Of a stretch of 64,000 nucleotides of DNA, positions 50,212 to 58,437 are shown one piece after another. Position numbers and translations under genes: made by a program. The DNA is from Bacillus sp. SA1-12 (lineage in GTDB: Bacteria; Bacillota; Bacilli; Bacillales; Bacillaceae): assembly GCF_000981385.1 (NCBI RefSeq), contig NZ_LATZ01000134.1:1-64000 (forward strand), written 5' to 3'. How positions within the stretch are numbered: position 1 is the stretch's first letter; every line of letters begins with the position of its first letter. The notes under the pieces were generated by a model. The model had not been told where the DNA came from, did not search any database, and saw only the letters and a program-made list of their open reading frames with translations.

Positions 50212-51204
50212 ATGGACACAAGTACACATATTGCGATTGGATTTGGGTTGGCAGGACTTGCAAATATTGATCCCGCCATTGCCTCTAATCCGATGTTAGC
50301 TCAAGCCATCCTGTTAGGAACTGTTATCGGATCTAATGCGCCGGATTTTGATTATGCAATTAAGCTTTTTAAAGGAAATGGAATGTATACGGAACACCAT
50401 CGCGGAGGATCTCATTCACTCCCTGCTATTATCTTATGGTCATTCACTATTTCAGCTCTTATTTTTATCTTTTATAACCAAATACCCTTTATGTCCCTTT
50501 TGTTTTGGACATTATTGGCAGTTAGTGTACATGTTGGCTTCGACATTCTAAACGTATATGGAACACAGGCTGGGAGACCCTTTACAAAGAAATGGCTCTC
50601 ATTAAATTTCATTCCGTTATTTGATCCGATTATTATGTTTGGACATTGGATTGGTTTTATCCTGTGGTTAGCAGGTGTTTCACCTGGTATTACCTTTATG
50701 TATGTATATATCGTATTAGCTATTTATCTCACCTTACGGTATATCATTTCAGTAAACAAACGAAATTTATTATATTCAACAAAAAAAGCAGGAAACTTTA
50801 CCATCATTCCATCTATGTCATTGCACAAGTGGGATTTTGTTTATGAAACTGAGTCTGATTATGATGTCGGCTCCATTATCGGCAAAGAGATCCTTTGGGT
50901 TCATCATTTTAAAAAATCGGATCAAGAAGATGCTATTGTTCGAGCCTCATTAGCTGATAAAAATGTTCAGCATTTTTTAGCAAATTCAAAACATACACAT
51001 ACTATGTATTTTTCAACATCATCAGGTATAGAAGTTCGCTGGATTGATTTGCGTTTCCGACATAAGGAGCATTATCCTTATATGGCAATTGTTAAGCTTG
51101 ACCCCGCTTTAAATATTTTAGCTTCATATGCTGGCTGGGTACACCATTCAAGAAAGTTGAACGAAAAACTAATTACTGAAACGAAAAAAGCAATGCCTTT
51201 ATAA
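50212..51204 (+). CDS. Membrane-bound metal-dependent hydrolase (YfhP/DUF457 type)
   Basis: A 330-residue protein with an N-terminal DUF457 membrane domain: MDTSTHIAIGFGLAGLA, APDFDYAIKLF and HRGGSHSLPAIILWSF carry the conserved His and Asp residues of this predicted hydrolase, followed by several transmembrane helices. The C-terminal 130 residues are soluble and resemble YfhP. The metal ligands are visible; the substrate is unknown. TGGAGG precedes the ATG. It follows ugtP by 48 bp and is probably in the same operon, so a lipid or envelope role is possible. Confidence 0.82.
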   Translation: MDTSTHIAIGFGLAGLANIDPAIASNPMLAQAILLGTVIGSNAPDFDYAIKLFKGNGMYTEHHRGGSHSLPAIILWSFTISALIFIFYNQIPFMSLLFWTLLAVSVHVGFDILNVYGTQAGRPFTKKWLSLNFIPLFDPIIMFGHWIGFILWLAGVSPGITFMYVYIVLAIYLTLRYIISVNKRNLLYSTKKAGNFTIIPSMSLHKWDFVYETESDYDVGSIIGKEILWVHHFKKSDQEDAIVRASLADKNVQHFLANSKHTHTMYFSTSSGIEVRWIDLRFRHKEHYPYMAIVKLDPALNILASYAGWVHHSRKLNEKLITETKKAMPL

Positions 51205-51386
51205 TCGAAAAAAATGTCTGATACTCCCTTTAGGTTTGTTTACAAGGTTTCACGATGCTGTATGAATCTTTTATTAGCTGCATTTCAATATAAGTGCATG
51301 AAGAGCATCATAACTTGGAGATATTAATGAATACCTACCTATAAAGGTATGGATATCCAAACTGGAACAATGTATAGGAGGCCACT

Positions 51387-51533
51387 ATGACGAAGAAATT
51401 TAACAAGGGGAGCAAAAATCAAAATTCACCTGAAAATGGATCATATCAAATGGAGATTGCACAAGATCACTTACCAGGTGACAATAGTAAAGGCAATAAG
51501 AGGAATAAAGTTAAAAAGGATAAATCCAATTAA
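51387..51533 (+). CDS. Tiny hydrophilic protein, spore-type candidate
   Basis: A 48-residue frame (MTKKFNKGSKNQNSPENGSY, then GDNSKGNKRNKVKKDKSN) follows ATAGGAGGCCACT. It is rich in Lys, Asn, Gly and Ser with a basic tail, like minor spore proteins of Bacillus. It is followed at once by a terminator. The family is not identified. Confidence 0.6.
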   Translation: MTKKFNKGSKNQNSPENGSYQMEIAQDHLPGDNSKGNKRNKVKKDKSN

Positions 51534-51545
51534 TAAAACTTCAAT

Positions 51546-51588
51546 AAAATAGAGGCTGACTTTTTAGAAGTCAGCCTCTATTTTTTAA
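51546..51588. terminator. Bidirectional terminator
   Basis: AATAGAGGCTGAC and GTCAGCCTCTATTTTTT form a strong stem between the tiny gene and the convergent HPr gene. Confidence 0.88.
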
Positions 51589-51614
51589 CTTAGTTGCTTT
51601 CTGCGTGCAATTAT

Positions 51615-51881
51615 TTATTCGCCAAGTCCTTCTGTAGCTATTGCCCGTTTAACAGCTTCAAGAGCTGCTTCTTCATCGCTGCCGCTTGCTGAAATTTTAA
51701 CTACGGCGCCTTTTGCAATACCTAAAGACATGACACCCATTATTGATTTTAAATTTACTGTTCTTCCATTTGCTTCAAGGTTGACATCAGCTGTGAAAGA
51801 ATTTACAGCATTTACTAATGCAGTTGCAGGTCTAGCATGCAAACCTGCCTCGCTCGTAATTGTAAAGGTTTGTTCTACCAT
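51615..51881 (-). CDS. ptsH: Phosphocarrier protein HPr
   Basis: An 88-residue HPr that passes phosphate from enzyme I to sugar-specific EII units and serves in carbon catabolite control. Both control residues are present: His15 in AGLHARPAT and Ser46 in NLKSIMGVMSLGI. The His excludes Crh, which has Gln there. The start is set by AAGGAG seven bases upstream, giving exactly the family length. The gene stands alone, without ptsI or ptsG beside it, which is unusual for Bacillus. Confidence 0.93.
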   Translation of the reverse strand: MVEQTFTITSEAGLHARPATALVNAVNSFTADVNLEANGRTVNLKSIMGVMSLGIAKGAVVKISASGSDEEAALEAVKRAIATEGLGE

Positions 51882-52046
51882 TTCCATTCTCCTTCCATTA
51901 TCGCCAATATTTTTTCCAAAGTAGCTTTATCTTATTTATGTATGATGAATATGTATGATTTCTTTCATCTCATGAAGCTGTTAGAAAAAGCTACGTTAGT
52001 TATTACCATTATTATAAACTTTTTTTAAAAAAAGGGAACTAGTTTA

Positions 52047-52301
52047 TTAGTCAATTTGATAGACATTTTCACATTTTATTGCATATTGAATATGTAAAGT
52101 AAAAGTATCTGTATTCATCCTTTCTATTAAGATTGAATTTCGTTCATAATCATGTAAAAGAGCGATTTCAGACTTCTTTAACTTTAATATGGCCCTGTCA
52201 CATCTTTTAATAAATTGATAAGCTCTAGTAAATCCTGCTTCATCTATATTTCGACTACTCGTTAATAAAATTTCTGCTCCATGTATGTTCAGCTTGTGCA
52301 T
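52047..52301 (-). CDS. Small protein of unknown function
   Basis: An 84-residue protein (MHKLNIHGAEILLTSSRNID, then TRAYQFIKRCDRAILKLKKS) with mixed helix and strand. GAGAGG lies six bases before the chosen ATG; a five-residue extension would include it. It sits between HPr and cspD on the minus strand. No family recognised. Confidence 0.55.
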   Translation of the reverse strand: MHKLNIHGAEILLTSSRNIDEAGFTRAYQFIKRCDRAILKLKKSEIALLHDYERNSILIERMNTDTFTLHIQYAIKCENVYQID

Positions 52302-52417
52302 ACATATCCTCTCCACTGTTTTTTATTCATTATATGCTTGGTCAGTTGTGACTATATCCACTATTATTAGCAGGATGGAAAGTTTCTGAAAGTTTTGTTA
52401 AAATATTCTGCATAACC

Positions 52418-52447
52418 TTGACGAAGTTCATAAAATTGTTGTATATT
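52418..52447 (+). promoter_or_regulatory. Promoter of cspD
   Basis: TTGACG and TATATT lie 18 bases apart. A leader of about 120 nt follows before the ATG, as is usual for cold-shock genes whose 5' leader acts as a temperature-sensitive element. Confidence 0.65.
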
Positions 52448-52572
52448 AAAAACATCATTAAGCTGAGTATATATGATAACGTTTTAATAACATCTTTTTA
52501 CATATTATATTCATTAATGATAAAATTTGTTTTAGCACCACCTGTGCTACAGTATTAGGAGGATTAAGTACT

Positions 52573-52773
52573 ATGCAAAACGGTAAAGTAAAATGGTTTA
52601 ACAACGAAAAAGGATTCGGTTTTATCGAAGTTGAAGGCGGAGACGATGTATTCGTACACTTCACAGCTATCCAAGGCGACGGCTACAAATCATTAGAAGA
52701 AGGTCAAGAGGTATCTTTCGAAATCGTTGAAGGTAACCGCGGACCACAAGCTGCTAACGTTACAAAGTTATAA
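52573..52773 (+). CDS. cspD: Cold-shock protein CspD
   Basis: A 66-residue OB-fold RNA chaperone. The RNA-binding motifs KGFGFIEV (RNP1) and VFVHF (RNP2) are intact, framed by [11 protein letters not shown] and [10 protein letters not shown]. It destabilises RNA hairpins to help translation in the cold and in stationary phase. A strong AGGAGG site precedes the ATG. Position after ugtP and before ypzA matches cspD. Confidence 0.95.
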   Translation: MQNGKVKWFNNEKGFGFIEVEGGDDVFVHFTAIQGDGYKSLEEGQEVSFEIVEGNRGPQAANVTKL

Positions 52774-52824
52774 TCACAAGGCAACTTACAACTTGTGATT
52801 TAACCATAAACACTCAAATGAACA

Positions 52825-52854
52825 GAGGCTGAGTTTACTCCGCCTCTTTTTTAT
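52825..52854 (+). terminator. Terminator of cspD
   Basis: AGAGGC and GCCTCT form a short GC stem followed by TTTTTT. Confidence 0.75.
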
Positions 52855-52898
52855 ATATCTTTTTCTATTAATTATTTCCTCTTTCTATTTCCGCTTCT

Positions 52899-53099
52899 TT
52901 AACGAGACGAGTTCGGCTTCTGACTGACAATTAAGTACTCGATCGCCTTAATATTTTGCTTAATGCTTTTCTCTATTCTACTTACCTCCATTTGATTAAA
53001 AATATTTGCGTTGTTCGCTATAAAGACTAATTTATCTAGATCTCTATAAATTTCTGAGAATGCTTCTTTGATCGTTGAATCTAATGGCTCATTACCCAT
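52899..53099 (-). CDS. Small helical protein of unknown function
   Basis: A 66-residue protein (MGNEPLDSTIKEAFSEIYRD, then VSRIEKSIKQNIKAIEYLIV) that looks like two amphipathic helices. GAGGAG precedes it; a GTG start four codons earlier would overlap that site. It takes the place that degR holds in B. subtilis but is not clearly similar to it. Coding is probable, function unknown. Confidence 0.55.
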   Translation of the reverse strand: MGNEPLDSTIKEAFSEIYRDLDKLVFIANNANIFNQMEVSRIEKSIKQNIKAIEYLIVSQKPNSSR

Positions 53100-53295
53100 G
53101 TCATTTTTCACTCCTCAAGACTATCTTAAACCGAATTTCTAGTTAAAAGGGTCCATATATGTGCTATATTTTTACAAAGTCATCTTCTCATTCATTTTAA
53201 CATGACATTTCCGTTTTAGATATATATACATGTTTGTTTTTTTTAGCGAATATTTTTCCCTAAATTCCAAAACCTATAAAATGGAGGTGTTTCTA

Positions 53296-53562
53296 TTGGA
53301 TCAAATCAATCATACTGGATTAATTAGCGGATTGAATGAGTTAAGTCAGATTGAAATGTCTGTAAAAGCAGCACAGAAAATGGTAGGATCAGCTACAATG
53401 CAATTAGACCCAGAAGCCATTCACCATGCAGAAAATGCAATACGTGATGCAAAAGATCTAATGAGCCGTACAACCAAAACAGGCGTTGATCAAGAGTTTT
53501 TATCAAAACAGCAAGAGCTATTAGAACAATGTGAACATCAATTATCAGAGGCTAAGCAATAA
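53296..53562 (+). CDS. ypzA: YpzA family protein (DUF2564)
   Basis: An 88-residue helical protein: NELSQIEMSVKAAQKMVGSA, then HHAENAIRDAKDLMSRT, typical of DUF2564. The TTG start is chosen because GGAGGTG stands seven bases upstream; the longer frame begins inside an AT-rich region with no site. The function is unknown. Position equals ypzA. Confidence 0.82.
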   Translation: MDQINHTGLISGLNELSQIEMSVKAAQKMVGSATMQLDPEAIHHAENAIRDAKDLMSRTTKTGVDQEFLSKQQELLEQCEHQLSEAKQ

Positions 53563-53591
53563 AAAAATCCGCATAGGCGGATTTTTTTATT
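53562..53591 (+). terminator. Terminator of ypzA
   Basis: AAAAAATCCGC and GCGGATTTTTTT form a tight hairpin directly after the stop. Confidence 0.9.
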
Positions 53592-53619
53592 AAATATGCA
53601 TTTATCGTAATGACATTTT

Positions 53620-53796
53620 TTAAGATAATTTTTCGCCAACTTCTTTTATCTTTTGGCCAACTGTGCATCGATTAATGCAAAAAGAATGTGCAAATCGCTT
53701 CCCATATTCTTCACGGAAATGCTTCTTTAATAAACAATTCACACAATAAGTATCTAAGATTTCGCTTAGTTCTTGCAATGTTTGTTTTTTATTCAT
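53620..53796 (-). CDS. ypeQ: YpeQ zinc-finger-like protein
   Basis: A 58-residue Cys-rich protein: TYCVNCLLKKHFREEYG and SFCINRCTVGQKIK hold four cysteines in two CxxC/CxxxC groups, suited to one zinc. It matches YpeQ. The ATG overlaps the last eight bases of ypeP, so the two genes are coupled. The role is unknown. Confidence 0.82.
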   Translation of the reverse strand: MNKKQTLQELSEILDTYCVNCLLKKHFREEYGKRFAHSFCINRCTVGQKIKEVGEKLS

Positions 53797-54466
53797 TTTC
53801 GCCAACTTCCTCATTTATGATCATTTTACTGTTTATTTGTGTACCGCTCATTGCTTGAGTTGCAAGGCGATCTGCTTCACTGTTCTCTTTTCTCGAAATT
53901 GCCTCATATGCAGGTGTTATATGGAGCTTTTTTAATTTATCTTCAATTCGGTCCAGCCAAATAGTGAACTCTTCCTCATAACATGGCCATTCTCCAGCAA
54001 GCTGATTTAAGACAACCTGCGAGTCTCCTTTAAATTCAATTTTCTGTCTAGACATACCATTTTCTTCAAGAGCATTTACTAAATAATAAAAAGCTGCATA
54101 CTCTGCTTCATTATTAGAGGCTAACCCCTCTGCCCTTTCATTTAAGCGAATACGGTAACGACTACCGCTTTGCGTATAATATATGACAACACCAAACCCG
54201 GCCAATTTTGTTTGTTTATGATAGCCGCCATCAAAAAAGGCGACAACATCATGAGGTTCGTCCTTAACTATATCTTTCAGACGCTTTAATTCCTTTAATG
54301 TCCATGTTTGCCCGTCTTCTGATGAAAAAGAAAGCTGTTTCGCTCGACCAGTTTGTAAAAAATCTTCAGCAAATACGATTGTTTCATCTAAAGTTAAAAA
54401 ATCTGTCGAAACGATCGTCTGCATTTTTCTTTTCGTATGATAAGTCCATTCAATTTTATACTTCAA
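53789..54466 (-). CDS. ypeP: YpeP: RNase H-fold protein with N-terminal extension
   Basis: A 225-residue protein. The C-terminal domain (about 75-210) has the RNase HI acidic set: Asp in AFFDGGYH, Glu in NNEAEYAAF, Asp in KGDSQVVLNQL and Asp in SEADRLATQAM. The first 70 residues resemble a small RNA-hybrid-binding-like domain. It could cleave RNA in RNA-DNA hybrids, but catalytic activity is not assured for YpeP. The TTG start behind AGGAG is preferred over a GTG that overlaps the site. Operon with ypeQ. Confidence 0.85.
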   Translation of the reverse strand: MKYKIEWTYHTKRKMQTIVSTDFLTLDETIVFAEDFLQTGRAKQLSFSSEDGQTWTLKELKRLKDIVKDEPHDVVAFFDGGYHKQTKLAGFGVVIYYTQSGSRYRIRLNERAEGLASNNEAEYAAFYYLVNALEENGMSRQKIEFKGDSQVVLNQLAGEWPCYEEEFTIWLDRIEDKLKKLHITPAYEAISRKENSEADRLATQAMSGTQINSKMIINEEVGENE

Positions 54467-54540
54467 AGGCTTCACTCCTGAAATTTGGTAAGTCTGTTTC
54501 CAATCTTTTTTTATTAAAGCTTCTTGTTTTCTAATAAAAC

Positions 54541-54809
54541 CTGTTGATTAATAACACTTTCTATTTAATAATGTTATCAATGTGCTATAATCATATTCGA
54601 TTTCAAGATATTTTAGTAAAGCACTGTATAACCTAAGCCTTTTATTTATAGTATTACCTTGTAAGCCAATGTACCCTATTTTATCATCGTTTTTCTTTTT
54701 ATTAAAGCTATGTGATAACTCATTGTTGTGATTTTGCCACTATGGTATACGGCACAAAAGACACAAAACTGCTCGATTCAGCAGGAAAATTTACAGGAGG
54801 TTTCAAATT
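54541..54809. other. Gene-free interval upstream of ypdQ
   Basis: It is AT-rich with one inverted repeat, TTGATTAATAACA with TGTTATCAA (54541-54579), and a TATAAT at about 54585 that could be a -10. No gene is visible. In B. subtilis ypdP lies here; it is absent from this interval. Confidence 0.4.
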
Positions 54810-55199
54810 ATGATTGAAGTGTATGTAGATGGCGCAAGTGCAGGCGACCCTGGCATTTCAGGTGCAGGAATCTTTATTAAAGGCCACGGGAAAGCAGAGC
54901 ACTATTCCTTTCCTCTTGGAACAATGACAAATCATGAAGCGGAATACCACGCTTTGATTAAAGGCTTGGAAATTTGCCTTGAAAAAGGCTATCAGGTGGT
55001 ATCTTTTCGTACAGATTCACAGCTTGTTGACCGTGCTATTGAAAAACAATTTGTTAAAAACTCCTCCTTTTCGCCACTATTGGAACGTGTTTTGGAATTA
55101 ACGAAGCAATTTGATCTGTTCTTCATTAAATGGATTCCAAGCAAAGAAAATAAAGTTGCAGATCAGCTGGCAAAAAACGCAATTTTAAACAGTAAATGA
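54810..55199 (+). CDS. ypdQ: YpdQ: small RNase HI-type protein
   Basis: A 129-residue RNase H domain without extra parts. The acidic set is present: Asp in [12 protein letters not shown], Glu in [12 protein letters not shown], Asp in [10 protein letters not shown] and Asp in [10 protein letters not shown]. The YpdQ family has been thought to be weak or inactive in B. subtilis; here no catalytic residue is missing. The AGGAGG site is strong. It is 21 bp ahead of the permease gene, so probably co-transcribed. Confidence 0.88.
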   Translation: MIEVYVDGASAGDPGISGAGIFIKGHGKAEHYSFPLGTMTNHEAEYHALIKGLEICLEKGYQVVSFRTDSQLVDRAIEKQFVKNSSFSPLLERVLELTKQFDLFFIKWIPSKENKVADQLAKNAILNSK

Positions 55200-55220
55200 T
55201 ATAGAAAGAGAAGAAAAAAT

Positions 55221-56129
55221 ATGCAGAAAAACACTTTAGCGGATATTAGTTTATTATTTGTAGCATTTATTTGGGGTTCAACTTTTGTTATTGTCCAGAA
55301 TGCGATCCAATTCCTTCCCCCCCATCTATTTAATGGTATTCGATTTCTAATTGCGGCATGCGTTTTAACCCTTTTTATTAATAAGCGTGGAACAAAAAAA
55401 TGGTCGAAAGATTTGTTAAAATCCGGAATTTTTTTAGGATTCTTTTTATTTTTAGGCTATGCTTTTCAAACAATTGGCCTGATGTATACAACATCTTCAA
55501 AGACCGGTTTTATTACAGGTTTGAGTGTTATGATTGTACCTCTGTTGTCCATTTGGATTTTAAAAGAAAAACCGAGAACCATCGTTTTCTTTAGTGCTTT
55601 GATTGGGACAATTGGACTTTCCCTTCTGACTTTAGGAGACATGGGAGGGATCAATATTGGTGATCTCCTTGTTTTATTTTGTGCAATTGCTTTTGCGCTT
55701 CATATAGTATTAACAGGTAAATTTTCTAACCAATATGAGGCATTGAATTTAACGATTGTTCAATTAATAACTGTTTCCCTATTAAGTTTTGTTAGTTCTA
55801 TTCTTTTTGAAAGACCTTCATTATCGTTTACTGATTTTATCAATAAAGAGGTAATTACCGCCTTATTTATTACCTCTATTTTTGCAACAGCCATTGCCTT
55901 TTTGATCCAGACTAAATTTCAACAGTTTACAACTGCTGCCAGGGTTGCCCTTATTTTTGCAATGGAGCCTGTATTCGCAGCACTTACCGCCTTTATTGTC
56001 CTTAACGAACGGTTAAGCGGGGCTGCATTAATAGGTTGTATGCTTATCTTCGTTGCTATGATTTTAACAGAAATGCCAAGTTTTAACGAGTTCAAAAGGG
56101 CAAACACAGCGCAAAAGCGTGACTTATAA
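55221..56129 (+). CDS. EamA/DMT-superfamily permease
   Basis: A 302-residue protein with ten predicted helices in two EamA repeats (DISLLFVAFIWGSTFVIVQ near the start, GDLLVLFCAIAFALHIVLTG in the second half). FNGIRFLIAA and MEPVFAALTAFIVLNE are typical. The substrate is unknown; amino acid or metabolite export is usual. Ribosome site is weak (AGAGAAG). It follows ypdQ closely and ends in a terminator. Not found at this locus in B. subtilis as far as I recall. Confidence 0.85.
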   Translation: MQKNTLADISLLFVAFIWGSTFVIVQNAIQFLPPHLFNGIRFLIAACVLTLFINKRGTKKWSKDLLKSGIFLGFFLFLGYAFQTIGLMYTTSSKTGFITGLSVMIVPLLSIWILKEKPRTIVFFSALIGTIGLSLLTLGDMGGINIGDLLVLFCAIAFALHIVLTGKFSNQYEALNLTIVQLITVSLLSFVSSILFERPSLSFTDFINKEVITALFITSIFATAIAFLIQTKFQQFTTAARVALIFAMEPVFAALTAFIVLNERLSGAALIGCMLIFVAMILTEMPSFNEFKRANTAQKRDL

Positions 56130-56156
56130 TGCTCGGTATTTTCCGAGCTTTTTTAG
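56128..56156. terminator. Terminator of the EamA gene
   Basis: GCTCGG and CCGAGC stem followed by TTTTTTA. It also overlaps the end of the convergent small gene. Confidence 0.85.
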
Positions 56157-56428
56157 ATTAAGTTTAATGCTTCAACATGACTGATTGCTTGTTTCCGATT
56201 TATTATAGCTTCTTTCTTAAAACTTTCTAATAAGGAAATGTAAAAAGCACCATCAAACTCCTTTTGAATTTTCAGTGTTAGCTCAATTGCAATAATTGCA
56301 ATTTCATCTGCTGTATCTGTATAATGCTGGCCAAATTGAATAAACCCTGTTGCATCCTCTCCAAATACAAAGCCTTTGTGTGTTAGGTACTCAAGATAAT
56401 CTGTGACTGTTTTCACCGTTTTTGCCAA
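56153..56428 (-). CDS. Small helical protein, possibly DUF6123
   Basis: A 91-residue protein with mostly helical character (MAKTVKTVTDYLEYLTHKGF, then FGQHYTDTADEIAIIAIELT). The TTG start is preferred because AAGGATGG stands eight bases ahead; the ATG four codons earlier lies in that site. I weakly associate it with the DUF6123 group of Bacillaceae, without certainty. No function known. Confidence 0.55.
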   Translation of the reverse strand: MAKTVKTVTDYLEYLTHKGFVFGEDATGFIQFGQHYTDTADEIAIIAIELTLKIQKEFDGAFYISLLESFKKEAIINRKQAISHVEALNLI

Positions 56429-56573
56429 GTTGATACCCATCCTTACTTATCAATATATAAAATATGATAGCGAAAAATGTCGATAAATTCCATTGTTTTT
56501 TTAACAGAGATTCAAAATTCTAATGATACATAATGTTCAAGCGAAAATGGTCATAATACAAGTGGAGGTGATC

Positions 56574-56720
56574 ATGATCATGAGCAGTAAAAAAAGAGGG
56601 AATAATCGCGGTCAAATCGCACCAAGTGTCAATCCTCAAGGACATGGTGAAGATGTAGAATTTTCAACTGAACCTAAAAGCAAGCTGGAAAATGCAGCTA
56701 AAAAGAAAAATACAAAATAA
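56574..56720 (+). CDS. sspL: Small acid-soluble spore protein L
   Basis: A 48-residue spore-core protein: SVNPQGHGEDVEFSTEPKSK followed by LENAAKKKNTK resembles SspL (PQGxxE... PKTELEERAKKSNTK). GGAGGTGATC is directly followed by ATGATCATG; the first ATG has good spacing. Made in the forespore under sigma G in B. subtilis. Its position near ypcP agrees with the known order. Confidence 0.82.
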   Translation: MIMSSKKRGNNRGQIAPSVNPQGHGEDVEFSTEPKSKLENAAKKKNTK

Positions 56721-56727
56721 AATCAGA

Positions 56728-56845
56728 GGGGCTGTCTAAAAACAAAGGGTCAGCCCCCAACTAATACAATATATGAAAACCTTGATTTAGCAGGAAAATT
56801 CATACTTGAACGTTATTTGGAGCAGACCCTTATTAGACATTCCTT
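56728..56845. repeat. About 118-bp palindromic element, TGTCTCA family (diverged)
   Basis: GAGGGGCTGTCTAAAAACAAAGG at the left (first 20 bases: GAGGGGCTGTCTAAAAACAA) is matched by AGACCCTTATTAGACA at the right. The inner phrase GGGTCAGCCCCCAAC is shared with 41903. It lies between sspL and the phosphoesterase gene. Confidence 0.65.
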
Positions 56846-56853
56846 TTCAGTTT

Positions 56854-58041
56854 TTATTTAGTTAATGGTAACGGATCAATGCTTTGATCATTTGCTGTTA
56901 AATCAATTCCATAATCCTTAGCAAAAACCATATGGGTTTCAGCTAATACCCCTTCTTTATTTTCATCCAGATTGAATACTCTGGCCCCACGCAGCCTATT
57001 TCGATCAGCACCAGGAAGGCCGTATGTTCCGAAGCCAGTGTTTCCTGCATATCCTAGCAAAATGCCATAATAATTACCACAATAAGTATTTATATGATCG
57101 TGCCCACAGAATACACCTTTAACGTCACCACGATCTAACATTGCAGAAAACATTCCGCCGTTTACAGGTCCTGGACATTCATCTTCATTTCTTTCTCCAA
57201 CAATATTATGTTTTACCGCAGCAAGTTCATGGTTTTCCTGTGTTCTGCTGTCTACGCTGCCATACCACATAAAACGATGCTCCCACAATGGGATATGAAT
57301 GAATACGAGTGAAGGTACTTTATACCCAAACTGCTTTTCGATTTTTTTAGACTTTTCATAATACCAATTAACTTGATTAAAACGCAGCCAATCCCATGTT
57401 GGATACCCTTTAAAATCCTGCCCGGCAATTTGTTGAGGGGCATATCTGCCACTATCAAGCAGCCAGAGATTGAATGCTGCTTGATTGCCCTTAGATTTCT
57501 TTATTAAAAGGTTCATGTTCCCAGTACCAGTAAGGTCCTTTTCTCCAGGCGCATTCAAATTATATTTATACTTCATATAAAAGGAAAGCATATCATTTTC
57601 ATCCAGCCCGCTTTTAGGGGTAGAATCCTCATCATGATTTCCGAATGTTACCGCCCATTTAATCCCTCTCTTTTCCATTGGTTGGACAACATTGTTCATC
57701 GCCTGTTTCATTTCAAGCTCTGTATCACAGCCGCCAGCAATATTGTCACCATTTAGAACAACAAAATCAGGCTTCTCAGAGTCGAGCACCTTCTCCATCA
57801 ATTCGATTGTTCTGCGGTCGATTCTTTCATCATCCTGAGTATCATTAAATTGAACAATTTTAAATTTACCGTTTTTGTTAAATTGAAGCTTTGCCTCTTC
57901 ACGATTCTCAGCATGTACCTTATTCGTAAGCAAATCTCCTGGAAGCCCAGTTGACGCAAGTGTTAATGCAAGCGTGCTCATTCCTCCTATTTTGATAAAG
58001 CTTCTTCTGTCTAATCCTTTGTTATGACCCTCGTTATTCAT
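56854..58041 (-). CDS. Tat-exported calcineurin-like phosphoesterase
   Basis: A 395-residue protein with a twin-arginine signal (LDRRSFIKIGG, then STLALTLASTGLPG). The metallophosphoesterase motifs are present: Asp near FNDTQDD, GD in VLNGDNIAG, GNHD in TFGNHDED, and GHDH in VFCGHDHIN. It likely acts outside the membrane, folded with its metals before export. The ATG is set by GGAGG eight bases away; a 15-residue extension is rejected. The closest described relatives are Bacillus phosphoesterases of unknown substrate. A DeoR-type regulator is divergent. Confidence 0.86.
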   Translation of the reverse strand: MNNEGHNKGLDRRSFIKIGGMSTLALTLASTGLPGDLLTNKVHAENREEAKLQFNKNGKFKIVQFNDTQDDERIDRRTIELMEKVLDSEKPDFVVLNGDNIAGGCDTELEMKQAMNNVVQPMEKRGIKWAVTFGNHDEDSTPKSGLDENDMLSFYMKYKYNLNAPGEKDLTGTGNMNLLIKKSKGNQAAFNLWLLDSGRYAPQQIAGQDFKGYPTWDWLRFNQVNWYYEKSKKIEKQFGYKVPSLVFIHIPLWEHRFMWYGSVDSRTQENHELAAVKHNIVGERNEDECPGPVNGGMFSAMLDRGDVKGVFCGHDHINTYCGNYYGILLGYAGNTGFGTYGLPGADRNRLRGARVFNLDENKEGVLAETHMVFAKDYGIDLTANDQSIDPLPLTK

Positions 58042-58437
58042 AACTTTGACCTCCATCTTTTCGATTAATAGGGGGAAAACTACCAATAATTATAAAATGA
58101 TTATTTCTGCCAATGTCCCCTTATCTACTTCTACATCTTAGAATAAAAACATTGATAGATTATTAATCATACGCGAAATATTCGTTAAGAAAACAAATAA
58201 AAATCAAAATGCAAAATTATCAGAGGAGGCATATCGATGCAATACCAAAGGTGAATATACCTATCCTTTTGTATGTCTAAAGTTAGATATAATAATTGTT
58301 TTTTAGTTTTGTTTTATCTATCTAATTTTGTTAAATTTACAAAACTTAATATATTCGTAGTCTTTTTTTTATATTCGTTATTTATAATAAGTTATTGCAA
58401 AACAACTCAGGAAACAGGTTTTCGTTGGAGGGGCATA
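58042..58437. promoter_or_regulatory. Divergent control region between phosphoesterase and DeoR gene
   Basis: An AT-rich, 396-bp interval. It holds a perfect ribosome-like site GAGGAGG (near 58223) followed by a five-codon frame ATG CAA TAC CAA AGG TGA (58237-58254), and then CAAAGG/CCTTTTG, which can form a hairpin. The DeoR gene has its own GGAGG just before 58438. No single promoter is convincing. Confidence 0.45.

Noticed and set aside
51615-51881. Crh
   Set aside because: Position 15 is His, whereas Crh has Gln there.
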